A stretch of 64,000 nucleotides of DNA. Origin: Microbulbifer sp. Q7 (GTDB taxonomy: Bacteria > Pseudomonadota > Gammaproteobacteria > Pseudomonadales > Cellvibrionaceae). Where the stretch lies: assembly GCF_001639145.1 (NCBI RefSeq), contig NZ_LROY01000002.1, positions 2,202,501 through 2,266,500 of the forward strand, read 5' to 3'. The notes below the pieces were generated by a model that worked only from the letters and a program-made list of their open reading frames with translations, had not been told where the DNA came from and did no database searches. Of the stretch, positions 18,117 to 29,200 are shown in pieces. The translations under genes and the position numbers were made by a program. Numbering within the stretch: the first letter of the stretch is position 1; every line of letters begins with the position of its first letter.

Positions 18117-21100
18117 TTAGAACTTACCCACCATATTGATGAACACGCCCTGGCTGTCGTAGTCGAGGTCGGTCAGGTCGTCAGAGAAGTCGGTAAAGTT
18201 GTAGCCGATACCCGCCTTGAAGTTGCGTCCCATCTGGCGATACAGCGCCACCAGGGCACCGCTTTTGCGGTCGCCGGCATCCGGCAGGTCCAGCAGGCGC
18301 CCTTCGATCAGCAGGTCCCATTTGTTCACGAAGTGCCAGTCGGCACGCAGCACATACAGGCTGGCAGCACTATCGAAAAACTCCGGGTTTTCCCGCTCCA
18401 TACTCAACTGGCCCAGACGATAGGCGTACTTCGCGCCCAGGGTCCAGCGCTGGGTCAGGTCGTAATTGGTATCCACCGAGAAGATATGGCTCTTCTGCAC
18501 AAACTCAATGGCACTGCTGCTACTGCCTGACGTCACCAGCACCTGGTCTCTGGTTGGCACGTTGTAGAAGTAGGTGTATTTCAGCAATGTGTTCCAGCGA
18601 TCATTGTTCACCGGGCGGTAGGCGTAACCCATGACACCTTCGGTGAATTTGCCATCGTAAAATTGGCCCTGAGAACTTTCGCTATCGGAGTAATTCAGTT
18701 TGCCCACAAGACGCCAGTCCGGGCTGAGCTGGAAACTGAGCGTATTTTTTAACAGCCAGGTTTTGCGCTCGTTTTCCAATACGCTCTGCGGGTCGTCCTC
18801 GGTGCCGCTACCGGAAAGCGTCTGCATATTGTCCACCCGGTATTCCACCGCGCTGGACAGACGCAGGCTGCCATCGTTGAAGCCCATGCTGGCACCCATG
18901 GCGCGGCGCTCGGTTTCGGCACCGGTGCGTGGATCTTCCAACGTGCCCGCTTCCAGGCTGGTGCCGTAATTCCATTGATCACTGGGGGCCAGGTCCACAC
19001 CCAGGGCGTGGGTGAGGCCGGTGGACACATCGCCGTGGGTGTAGCGCTCCTCACCGTAAATACTCGTGGTATCACTGAAGCGGCTGCGGAAACCACTATT
19101 CAGGTTACCCTTGCGCGCCCGCACCCCGGTATCCGTGCGCTCATTGTCGAGGGTGTAATTCAGGTAAAGATTGGTGCGGTCGGTTACCAGGAAATCGGTA
19201 CCCAGGCGCGCCGCGGTGCCGGTGTCACCACCGGACAACTCGCTGTCGAGAGTCAGGCGATCACTCACCCGGTAAGCCCCACCAAAACCAACCCGGTTAT
19301 TTTCATCCCGGTTGCCGGACAGCTCTGCCGTGCGCTGCACAAATCCGAAGGCGCTCCAGTCGGCTCCGGAATCGTAACTGGCCTGCACCGCCACATCGGT
19401 GCGCTCGCCCTGCTTTTGCGTGAGCGGCACCACCGGTGACAGGTCCGCGCGGGAATCTGCGCGGGCCGCGGCGGCGAGGCGCCAGCGGTCGCTCAGGCGA
19501 TAGCCCAGTTCCACATCGGTGGCTTCGGTCTGCAGCCCCTGCTGCTGTTCACGGGTATCGGTCTTGAGGCCAATATCGAAACGCTCGCCAATGGGCACGC
19601 TCACGGCAGCACCGTACTGCTCCGTCTCGCGGGTAGCCAGCTGCCCCGGCGCCGCGAAGCCGGCCTCACGCTCTTGCACGTAAACCGAAGCGGAGCCGCG
19701 CATGCCCTCGAAGAAATCCCCCATCTGCACGGCGGCCTCGAATTTGCTGGCGCCGGCCTTGGCATCCGGATCCAGCGGCGTTTGCGCCGTATTGCCCTGA
19801 TCAAAGCCACCGGGATTGAAGCTGTAACCACCGTCGAGGGACGAGAGGCTGTTGAGGGTGTTGCCCTGGCTTTCCGCCACTTCCACTTTCATCCAGGTGC
19901 CGGCGGTTTTGCGCAGGGTAAGATCCACTCCGTTCAGCGAGGACTCGTTATCTTCCTCATTCTGCTGGCTGACGCTCACCCCGATCTTCACATGATCCCC
20001 GGCCCAGTAATGCGCGCGGCCACCCACCGCCAGGGTATCCAGGTCATCAAAGCCCGGCGTGTATTCGTAGCGGGCCACCAGATATTGTGGATTGCCGTTA
20101 TAAGAACCGTCCTGCACGATCAGGTTGTCGTTGGCGATGGCGGAGAGCGGGCGGTTCAACAGAATGCGGCCCTGAATGTAATCCACATCGTAGTCAATCA
20201 CCGGGGTCAGGTTTTTCACCCCCAGTACGATGCCGGAATTTTTATCCCGCACCTCTACCCGCAGCCGCTCGGAGCCGGTGAGAATATCCTGGTGACGCAT
20301 GTAGTAGAGGGAACCACCGGTTCCACGGAATTCATCGCGACCGGCAACGGTCCCCGGCTCCGCACTAAAGGCATCAACCTGGAACCGCTTGTCCCCAAAG
20401 CCGGTGACATCGTCCGTTTCAAAATGGAAATTGGCCCCGTAGAGCGCGCGGTCGATATGCGCCAGCTCGTTATCGGTGTAGGAAGCGTTGAAGTTACCCC
20501 ACAGGCCGTAATCGTCGTAGTTTTCCAGCTTGATGTAGAACTTGCCGGAGGTGGGCGCGTCCTCCACCACGGTGGAGTCATCGCCAAAGGTGGGATAGTA
20601 GAGATCGCTGTCCAGACGACGAAACAGGGCGTCTGGGCTCTTCTCCATAAAATTGGTGAACAGGTCCTCTACCGGACCCTCCTCTGTATCCGCACTGGCC
20701 GCAAGACGCCAGCCATCGCCGAAGCTACCGCTGGTATAGAAGGCCAGACGACCGTCGTAACTGGCGGAGTTGTCGTAGTGGGTTTCGTCCCCGGTCACCA
20801 GCGCGGCCGGGCCGTTGGTGTCGTCCCGGGCAACGGTAAGGTCGGCAATACCCACGGTAAACCAGTCGTCGCGGGTGAATTCCAGATCCCGCAGGAACAG
20901 CTCGCCGTTGCCCGCATCATCCAGTACTGCCACCTCTACGGTGTGCAGGCCCTTGGCAAAAATTTCCTCAGCAACAAAATCGCCGGCGTTGCTCACCGGC
21001 ACTTCGCGCCCCGCCAGCCACACGCTGTGATTGGTGGGAATATCTGTACCGTTCACCAGCACCGCATTGCCATTGACAGGAATATTCTGTTCGGCGAGAC

Positions 21101-23294
21101 GGTTTTCCCCGTAACCCACCAACAGTTCCTGCTCGGTGGTGGCTTCTTGTAGCCGTGGTTCGAAATTGTCTACCAGCCACAGGGTCTGCGGCCGGGTTTC
21201 GTCGAAGCGCTGCTTCCAGTCATACACGCGCAGTACGTACTGCAGTTTTTTCAGCGGTGCCTGGTAGGACTCGAAGTCCGCGTCCCAGCTGCCCTCACCG
21301 TTCTGGTCCAGCGTGACCACTACCAGCGGCTCGTCGCGCAGGGACTGGTCTTCTTCAAAGATGCGCACTTCCGCGCGGGTAATAAACGACGGGTAATTGG
21401 TGTAGCGTTTGAACTGCACCCGGCTGTCGGCGATTTCCGTGGCCGGGTCATCGGCGTAACGGATGGTGCTCGGAAACGCGGTTACGTTCAGGCGCGGCTG
21501 CATGGCCTGATTGTCAAAGCGGAACTGGATATTGGCACTTTGCAGGGCCACGTCGGTGCAGCGCTGCAGGTCCGCCGAGTTTTTGTGCGGGTCGTATTCC
21601 GGCGCGCCGTCCACGGTAATACGCATCAGGTTGAGGGCGTAAGGGTTATAGGCTGCCGCCTCCCGCTGGATGCGTTCGATTTCCAGACGATCTGCTTCCG
21701 CAAGTATCGCGAGTTCGTCGTAGAGTACCTGCACCTCCACCCGCGCACCGTCCATGTGGATAAAGCCCGTCTCTACCACATCCCTGGACTCGACAAAGCC
21801 GCGGCCTTCAAACTCAACCTGCTCGTCGCTGAGGTCCAGATGCTGCTGTACCGCGCGCATGGCTTTTTCCGCGCGCGCCGCAGACAGGCCCACATCATCG
21901 CCATACACCATGGCCTCGCGGCGCTCCATACGCTGATTATCGCTGTAGCCAATAAAGCTCAAACGTACGTTCTGCTTGCCCGCCACTTCATCCATCAGGC
22001 GCTGCATCTGCGCAAGCTGCGCACTGGAGATCTGCGGATCACCGCTGTCCAGGAAAATGGGTGGGATATCGCCGGTGGGTGACTCGTGCGCAATGGTAAT
22101 GGTTTCTGCGGCAGCGGACTCCGGGCAGGCCTGCAGGCCCTCGGCCGCGGTTTCCAGCAAGTCGTCGTACCAGAACTCCACCTCTACACGGCGGTTGAGG
22201 GAGCGCCCCTTGGCGGTGTCATTGGCGGCAATCGGCTGGCTGGCGCCTTTGCCGCTGCTGGTAACCATATAGCCTGGCAGATTCAGCTGATCCGCTACCG
22301 CCAGTGCCACCCGGCGCGCTTCCGCGCGGGACAACGCCATCTGGTCGTCGTAGAGTTCCGCCGGCCCCTCCGGCAGCGGCTTGCCATCGGTATGGCCGAC
22401 AAAGTGAATGGTGAGATTGGGCTTTTCCAGTAGCGTATTACGTACTTCCTGCACCCGGCGCACAAAGGCGGCAGGCAGGTCTACCTGCCCCGGCTGCAGC
22501 CGTAGGGGTGATACGAGATTTTTGAGCCGCGCACGCTTGTCAGCACCGGCGGTATAGCGCAGCTGACATACGGTTTCCTGGCGACACACCTGTACCCGGT
22601 TGAGTTGCGCGGCCTCGGCACGGCGCTGCGCTTCCCGCGCCAGCTGATCCAGCTCAAAGTAGCGCAGCTTGACCTCTACCCGACGATTCAGCGTGCGCCC
22701 CTGCTGGGTAATATTTTCTGTCAGTGGTTCGCTGTCTCCGCGCCCCTCAAACAGAACGGCGGCTTCCGGCAATTCCAGCGCGGTCTGAAAAAACTCGGCG
22801 ACGTATTGCGCGCGGGCTTCGGTAAATGCTGTTTTATCGGCGACGGCTTCCCGCGGGTCATCGGCCAGTGGATCACTGTCGGTGTGGCCGATGAAAATCA
22901 GTTGCAGTTCGTGCGCATCCTGCAGCGCTGCAAGCTTTTCCTGCAGCTGGGCAACCAGCTCCGGATCAACTTCATCCTCCAAGGTCTGATACAACAGCGG
23001 TGGCAATACATCGCTTTCCAGCACCGGCTGCTCGGGATCGATAAAGGCTTCCGCATCCTGCACCCACAGCTGGCCCGCTGCGGGAATCAGGGTGGTCTCG
23101 GTGTTGCTGCCCAGTGGCTTGTCAGTGTAATCAGCAGGGCTCTCGACCTGTGGCGCCAGGCCGGGAATTTTCTGCCACCAGGCGGTTTCTGCCGGGTGCT
23201 CTTCCGCACGTTCTTCCTGGCTTTGTGCGAGAACCACAGAGCTCGCCAGCGCCGCCATGCAAATGGCCAGTCTTAGTTGTGAGGGACGGGACAT
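18117..23294 (-). CDS. Three-domain OmpA-like protein with C-terminal beta-barrel
   Basis: This is a 1725-aa exported protein with a signal peptide ending VVLAQ. Three successive OmpA-like peptidoglycan-binding domains follow (roughly residues 100-220, 240-375 and 405-530). The first two carry GHTD and end NRRVEV; the third carries GYSD and ends ARVEVQ. Next come Ig-like beta-rich segments (about 570-830). The remaining 900 or so residues look like alternating barrel strands and end in the aromatic signal FINMVGKF. It should sit in the outer membrane and grip the cell wall. Its ATG overlaps the stop of the giant DUF11 gene, so the two are made together. Three wall-binding domains plus a barrel on one chain is unusual. 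Specific function unknown. Confidence 0.85.
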   Translation of the reverse strand: MSRPSQLRLAICMAALASSVVLAQSQEERAEEHPAETAWWQKIPGLAPQVESPADYTDKPLGSNTETTLIPAAGQLWVQDAEAFIDPEQPVLESDVLPPLLYQTLEDEVDPELVAQLQEKLAALQDAHELQLIFIGHTDSDPLADDPREAVADKTAFTEARAQYVAEFFQTALELPEAAVLFEGRGDSEPLTENITQQGRTLNRRVEVKLRYFELDQLAREAQRRAEAAQLNRVQVCRQETVCQLRYTAGADKRARLKNLVSPLRLQPGQVDLPAAFVRRVQEVRNTLLEKPNLTIHFVGHTDGKPLPEGPAELYDDQMALSRAEARRVALAVADQLNLPGYMVTSSGKGASQPIAANDTAKGRSLNRRVEVEFWYDDLLETAAEGLQACPESAAAETITIAHESPTGDIPPIFLDSGDPQISSAQLAQMQRLMDEVAGKQNVRLSFIGYSDNQRMERREAMVYGDDVGLSAARAEKAMRAVQQHLDLSDEQVEFEGRGFVESRDVVETGFIHMDGARVEVQVLYDELAILAEADRLEIERIQREAAAYNPYALNLMRITVDGAPEYDPHKNSADLQRCTDVALQSANIQFRFDNQAMQPRLNVTAFPSTIRYADDPATEIADSRVQFKRYTNYPSFITRAEVRIFEEDQSLRDEPLVVVTLDQNGEGSWDADFESYQAPLKKLQYVLRVYDWKQRFDETRPQTLWLVDNFEPRLQEATTEQELLVGYGENRLAEQNIPVNGNAVLVNGTDIPTNHSVWLAGREVPVSNAGDFVAEEIFAKGLHTVEVAVLDDAGNGELFLRDLEFTRDDWFTVGIADLTVARDDTNGPAALVTGDETHYDNSASYDGRLAFYTSGSFGDGWRLAASADTEEGPVEDLFTNFMEKSPDALFRRLDSDLYYPTFGDDSTVVEDAPTSGKFYIKLENYDDYGLWGNFNASYTDNELAHIDRALYGANFHFETDDVTGFGDKRFQVDAFSAEPGTVAGRDEFRGTGGSLYYMRHQDILTGSERLRVEVRDKNSGIVLGVKNLTPVIDYDVDYIQGRILLNRPLSAIANDNLIVQDGSYNGNPQYLVARYEYTPGFDDLDTLAVGGRAHYWAGDHVKIGVSVSQQNEEDNESSLNGVDLTLRKTAGTWMKVEVAESQGNTLNSLSSLDGGYSFNPGGFDQGNTAQTPLDPDAKAGASKFEAAVQMGDFFEGMRGSASVYVQEREAGFAAPGQLATRETEQYGAAVSVPIGERFDIGLKTDTREQQQGLQTEATDVELGYRLSDRWRLAAAARADSRADLSPVVPLTQKQGERTDVAVQASYDSGADWSAFGFVQRTAELSGNRDENNRVGFGGAYRVSDRLTLDSELSGGDTGTAARLGTDFLVTDRTNLYLNYTLDNERTDTGVRARKGNLNSGFRSRFSDTTSIYGEERYTHGDVSTGLTHALGVDLAPSDQWNYGTSLEAGTLEDPRTGAETERRAMGASMGFNDGSLRLSSAVEYRVDNMQTLSGSGTEDDPQSVLENERKTWLLKNTLSFQLSPDWRLVGKLNYSDSESSQGQFYDGKFTEGVMGYAYRPVNNDRWNTLLKYTYFYNVPTRDQVLVTSGSSSSAIEFVQKSHIFSVDTNYDLTQRWTLGAKYAYRLGQLSMERENPEFFDSAASLYVLRADWHFVNKWDLLIEGRLLDLPDAGDRKSGALVALYRQMGRNFKAGIGYNFTDFSDDLTDLDYDSQGVFINMVGKF

Positions 23295-26200
23295 TACCGG
23301 GCTCCTCCCTGATCATCACTTCCGATCATTCGATTCACACTGCGTTTGAGCCCGTCCAGCACATTGCCACGCTCGGGCGGCGCGCCGCGGCGCCAGAAAA
23401 TTTCAGTTTCGATACTCAGCGGGTAACAGCAGTCCAGTGCGGCCCAGTCTTCGGCAATGCGCGCCTTGATGGCTTGCAGGCGCCGGTCGACCAATCCTGG
23501 ATCTTCATTTTCCGCCAGATAAGACAGGCGCAGCACCGAGGGTGCTTCCTGCAGGCGCTCCAGCAACAGTTCGGTGCGGGAACGCCACTGTGGACGCAGC
23601 TCGGTGGAGCCCGGCTCGAACACGGCTTCTGCCAGATCCAGACGCACCACCCGGTGCAGGCTGGTACCGAAGTTAAACTCCAGCATCTTGCCTCGGGTGG
23701 CGCGCTGTACCCGCGGGTTTTCCGTGGTCAGGCGGTAGCCGCTGGGCAGACTGCGGTCGTCCAGTTTGAGTACAAAGTTGGAACCACGATCCGGGTTGGG
23801 TACCGCCGCACAGGTAATGTGGAAACGACCGTGGGCATCGGTGGTGGCACGCAGGCCCTGCGCGGTTACCACGCGCGCTCCGGGCACACCGCCTTCGCCG
23901 CTGTCCTGGTAACCATTCAGGTTTTTATCGTCGTACACCTTGCCGATCACATCGGTACAGTCGAAGGTCGGGTCGGGGACCACGCGCACCGTCGCGGACG
24001 CCTCACCGGAAGCCTGCTGGCCGGAGAGCTCGTTGAACATGCGTGCGCGGTTAACATACTTGCCCTCGCCCACACCGGAGCCCACTACCAGCAACAGTTT
24101 CATGGTGCGGGTCTGTTCGCCCTCGGCGCGCAGATGCGGCCACTGCAATTGCAGGCCGTTCACTTCCGGCTCCAGCGCTACGCCATCCAGGTTTGCGGAA
24201 CCGGCCACATACTTGAAGCCCGCGGGGAAATAATCCACCAGCTGCAGGTCGGTCAGTGGCACCGGCATGGTGTTGGTGAAGGTGATGGTGTACGGCACCA
24301 GCTGGCTGCGGGTCACGTTGGTCATGGCCGATGTCTTGGTCAGCGCCAGCGCACCTTCCAGCAGCGGATCCAGGGCAATATGGTTGTTAAACAACTGGCT
24401 GCTGCCCGGCTGGTTGGCGTCGTCCAGATTCAACCGCAGGTAGTAGTCCGTTTCACTGGCGCGCGCATCCATGTCGATGGAAGGCGGCTGCGCGGTGAGC
24501 TGGATTTCACAGTGATCCGGAGTGCCTGGAATCACATCGGCGGCACTGCCGAGACAAGCGCTCACATCAAACGCACCGGTATCACTGCCGGTCTGCGGCG
24601 GAATGATCTGGGACGGGCCCGAGGTGTAATTGTCGTTGGGCACTTCCACATCGATCAGGTAATCCGCGTTCACTGCACAGGCGGCGCTGCTGAAGTTCAG
24701 GTCGAACTTGTAGAAGCCCCCGGGCAGGGTCACCTGGTTCTGCTGCGCCGGGTCTTCGAAGCAACTCTCTGGCAACGGCTGGCCACTGGATGCCTGCAGC
24801 ATGCGCACACGGGCACCGGCCACTGGTGCGCGGAGCACGGAATCGTAGATCACGCCATTGGGGGTAATCGGCAGATTCAGGTTCTGCGGGTTGGCGCCGG
24901 AGCCGATATAGATGTCGCGGATCTGCTGAGGACCATTGGTGTAGTCGGAGCTCGCAGTACCCAGGGATGCCGTGGAGTCCACCGCGTTGGGTGCCCGGTA
25001 GCGCAGCTCGTAGCTGGTGCCGGCCAGTTCCGCGCCTTCCATGTTGGGCACCAGGCCCGCGAACTGGAAGTAGCCGTTCTCGTCACTCTGTACGGTTTCC
25101 AGCAGTGCGTTGTTGAAGTACAGGTCTACGGTCCAGTTGCTGAGCAGGCGCTCTTCAGTGTCTGCTGTTTCACTGAAGTTCACATCGTGCCAGAGATAAC
25201 CGGCCAGGTTGGCGATGCCCGGGGTACCGCCGATATCGATCGCCACCGTCGCCTCGATGTACGCCGGCGGATCGTTCCATTTCACCTGCGCGGTATTGAC
25301 CACCGAATAACCCATGGCCAGGTTCTCACCCAGCTTGGCTTCAAAGCGCAGGGTAATGGTTTCGCTCGGCTGCAGTTCGCCATAGGTGGTGCTGTAATCC
25401 ACCGTAATCAGCGAACCATCCACGAGGATGCCATCGGGCTGGCCATTCAGGCGCGCGGAGTCTTCCACGTAGGTGAGCACGCCCTCACCCGCCACCAGCA
25501 GGTCATCGTAAATGGTCACCAGACTCGCCGGCACCGCACTGATATTGGTGACCCGCACGATGTATTCCAGCACCTTGCCGGATTCCGCCGCGCCGCCACC
25601 GACCACGGCAACCTCCTTGGTGATGGACAGCTGCTGGGCATCGCCCACCACCACTTCCGTCGGCTGGGCGCCGTTGCTGCTATTGCCATCGGCGTCGGTC
25701 AGCGTCAGCGGCAGTTCCAGGCTGTACACATTGCCCTGGTTGCTGATGATGGTGCCGCGCTCGGTGTCCGCGTTGACCATCACATCAAACACGATGGTGG
25801 CCGTCTGCGCGGTGCTGATGATGCCCTCTCCGTCTACCGGCAGCGGCGGTGTGAGGTCGTCGCTACTGATGGGGATGCCGGTTACCAGCGGTGACTCTTC
25901 ACCATTGTCTGCCACGGCGACGCCATTGAGCAGCGTGCTACCGGGCACATAGGTGGTGTGCTCGGGCACCAGGTCCACCAGGCGCGCTTCGGTCGCATTC
26001 TTGCCGCCGAGGTTGGCGACGGTAATGGTGTAACGCAGTACATCTTCCGGATCGACGATACCGGTGGTCATGTTGTCCACCACCAGCGCCACGGTTTTCT
26101 GGGCGCGAATCAACGGCACGTTGCCGACAATATCGATGGTGGGGTCGTCGGCCACTTCGGTGGTGGGGTCATCGGATGGCTGTTCATCGAGAGGCGTATT

Positions 26201-29200
26201 GTCACCACCGGCACCCGCACCATTGGCAAAGCCCTGGTTGGAAATCACGGTGCCATCGTTGACCTCATTGATGGTCACCTCAAACGTGATGATCGCCGCC
26301 TGGCTGCCGGTGGCAGCGGGGTCCGCGAGCAGGTAGCCGGCTTCCGCACCCGGCGACTGGATCGCCAGGGTTTGTGCGAGCGGCGTACTGCCATCCACAT
26401 CCTCCACCGCCACACCATTCAGCGTGGTAGAGCCAGCAACGTAGTTGGTATTGGCCGGCACCTGGTCGCGCAGGCTGGCCTCCAGCATGTTCTCGTTGCC
26501 GATGTTTTCTACACGGATGGTATAGCGCAGGGTGTCACCAGGCATCAGGCTGTCCGGTTCGCCGGTCATGTCTTGCGACGTTTTTTCGACTTTAAAGACC
26601 GGGGCGGATTCGATGATGACACGGGTGGGATCTTCATCGCCGGCGACCTGCGGATCCGCAGCGCCATTGATATTCGGATCGTCACTGTCGATCAGCGGCT
26701 GGCCGGGCAATTCCACCTGGGCCTGGTTCAGCACGGCGCTGGCACTGTCGATCACGTTGATCAACTGCACCTGATACACCAGCTGCACTTCTTCGCTGCC
26801 GCTGCCGGCGGCGCCCAGGGCAATGTTGCGCACATCCACCAGGCCGGTGCCATTGGTTCCACCATTGGCATTGGTCGCGCTGCTATCGGCAGCCGCAGGC
26901 GCGCTGATCAGTTGCAGGGTACCGGGCGCGAACAGCGCTGGTGCGTTCAGGCGATCCAGCGCATCGGTGATCACAACGTTTTCCACATCCAGATCACTGA
27001 GGTTGCGCAGGGTAACGGTGTATTGCAGCACATCGCCCGGTGTCGCGGTGGTCGCCGGACTTTCACCGGCGGTGATGTTTTCCACCACTTTTTCGAACAC
27101 CACGCTCGGCACCGCGGCAATCACGGTGAACACGTCCTCGTGGTCTTCCATGGACGGTGTACCGTCGGGGGGCTCGGCCGCATAAGTGCGCTCGTAAACC
27201 CGCGCATCCGGACCGGTACGGTCCCAGCTGTACCAGCGCTCAGCGCCGGCCACGTTATCCAGTGCAGTGCCGTCGACGGTGTTCTCATCCAGCCAGGCGT
27301 CGTAGGCAAACTGCAGATGATGATCCGCGGGTACTACGGCATTGGCGCCAAGAGTAGTGACCGTGAGGGTACAGTTTTCCGCATCGAATACCGCGCTGAA
27401 ATCACTGCCCTCGCTGAGGGATGCCACGGGATTGCCAGCAGCATCCACCACCGCAGCAACAAAGTTGGCCGGCGGTGTCGCACACATGCCGCCCTGTTCC
27501 GTGCTGGGCAGGAAATCTCTTACGGTCAGATCCCACGCCGGACCGCTGCCGCGGTTGTGCACATTCAGGGTGAAGCGGCCGGCCAGACCGGACTGCACCT
27601 GCGCATCACCGGTTTTGTTCATCACCAGCTCGTAGGGCTCGACAATCTCGATGGGTGCCGAGTACTCACTGACCTCGCCCATGCCGCGACCCGCAGCCGG
27701 ATCGTCATTGGCGTAGCTGTAGCTGTAACTGGCGCGGGAAGTAAAGGCGTTTCCGAACTGGTTCTGCGCGGTATCGCGCAGGCGCAGGGTCACGTCGATG
27801 ACGGCTTCGTCACCGGCCTCGACATCAATACCGCTGGTGTTATCCACAATAGTCAGCAAGCCGCCATCCACGGAACCCTGCGGATTGAATGCAATATTGC
27901 CGGAGACCTGCATAACCTCTACAAAGGCCAGATCCACCGGATCGATCCCGGAGTCCGCGAGGTCCATCAGGATCGCCACATCGTGCAGCGCACCCACGGC
28001 TGGAATCGTCAGGCGATAAACAAAGGGCTCGCCGATCGACGCCTGTTCGCGAGTGGTCGGCTCAACCGCGATCTGCAATGGCTCCGCATCCGGGGTGCTA
28101 AAAATTACACTCACCGCGTCACTGGGGCCGTAGGGCTGGCGGTTATCCAGCACCGCACCTTCGGGAATCTCGCTTTCGCCGAAGGAGTAATACCATTCGA
28201 TGTACGCGTTGTTGCCGATTTGCAGACCGGCGGCGAGGTCGCTGTCCGTCGCTACCTGATAGACGACCTCGAGCACACCGCCCGCGGGAATTTCGTTAAC
28301 GAAATTCCACACGGCTTCACCGGTGGCAGCATCAAACGTCGGCTGCAGCGGGTTCGTTGTATTGCCGTTGACGGAAACCGTCTCAACACCAGCCTTGCGC
28401 ATGCCTACCGGAATCACATCCCGCAGCACAATGTCATACGCCGGTGCGGAGCCGTTATTGGTCACAGTGGCGGTGAAGGTGATCGCCTGGTCCGGTATCA
28501 GCGCAGCGCTGCCATCAGGATTAGCGGTCAGCGCAAACGCCAGATCCGGTTGCAGCAGGGTCAGGACCTGCTCCGCCAGCAACGGCGTGCTGGGCCCGGC
28601 AGCGGTGTCGAACTGGAAACTGGCCGCATTGCGCATTTCGATGCTGGCTGTGTTCAACGGCAGCACATCGCGCTGCACGCGCGTGCGGTAGGTAATCACC
28701 AGCTCGTCGCCGGTGCTGTTCACCAGCGAACCAAAGTTCCAGGTGACTGCGCCCGCGGCTTCGGCCATTGGTTCTTCGGCCAGCGCATAGCTCATACCGT
28801 CGGCGGCAATGGAAACCGTATCCACAAACACCATACCCTCAGGCAAGGTGTCGGTAACAACCGCATTCGGCAGCGTACCACGCTGTAGACCCAGGCGCAG
28901 TTCGTAGGTCACCAGATCACCAATGCGCAGCTCACCGTCATTGAGCGGCGCGGTTTCACTGACCACGTTTTTCTCGAACGTCGCCGTGTTGTTGATGACC
29001 AGCGGCGGCAGCTGCTCGGGACCGAGGAAGTAATTGTTCAGCGCCGCAGGGTCCGGCATCCCGGAGCCATCGCGCTCTACATGCTGCGGCCCGCCAGCCT
29101 GACTGGTCCACTGTACGCTGGCGCTTCCAGTCAACTGCTGGCCGGCGAGGACGCTGTCGAGAACCCGCACATCAAATTCCAGAGTGCGAGTTTCACCCGT

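Noticed and set aside
25958..28888. Long open frame (976 codons) on the plus strand, and a similar one at 23114-25894
   Set aside because: Both are antisense to the DUF11 gene, with compositions typical of reverse-strand shadows in GC-rich repeats, no domain, and no ribosome site.
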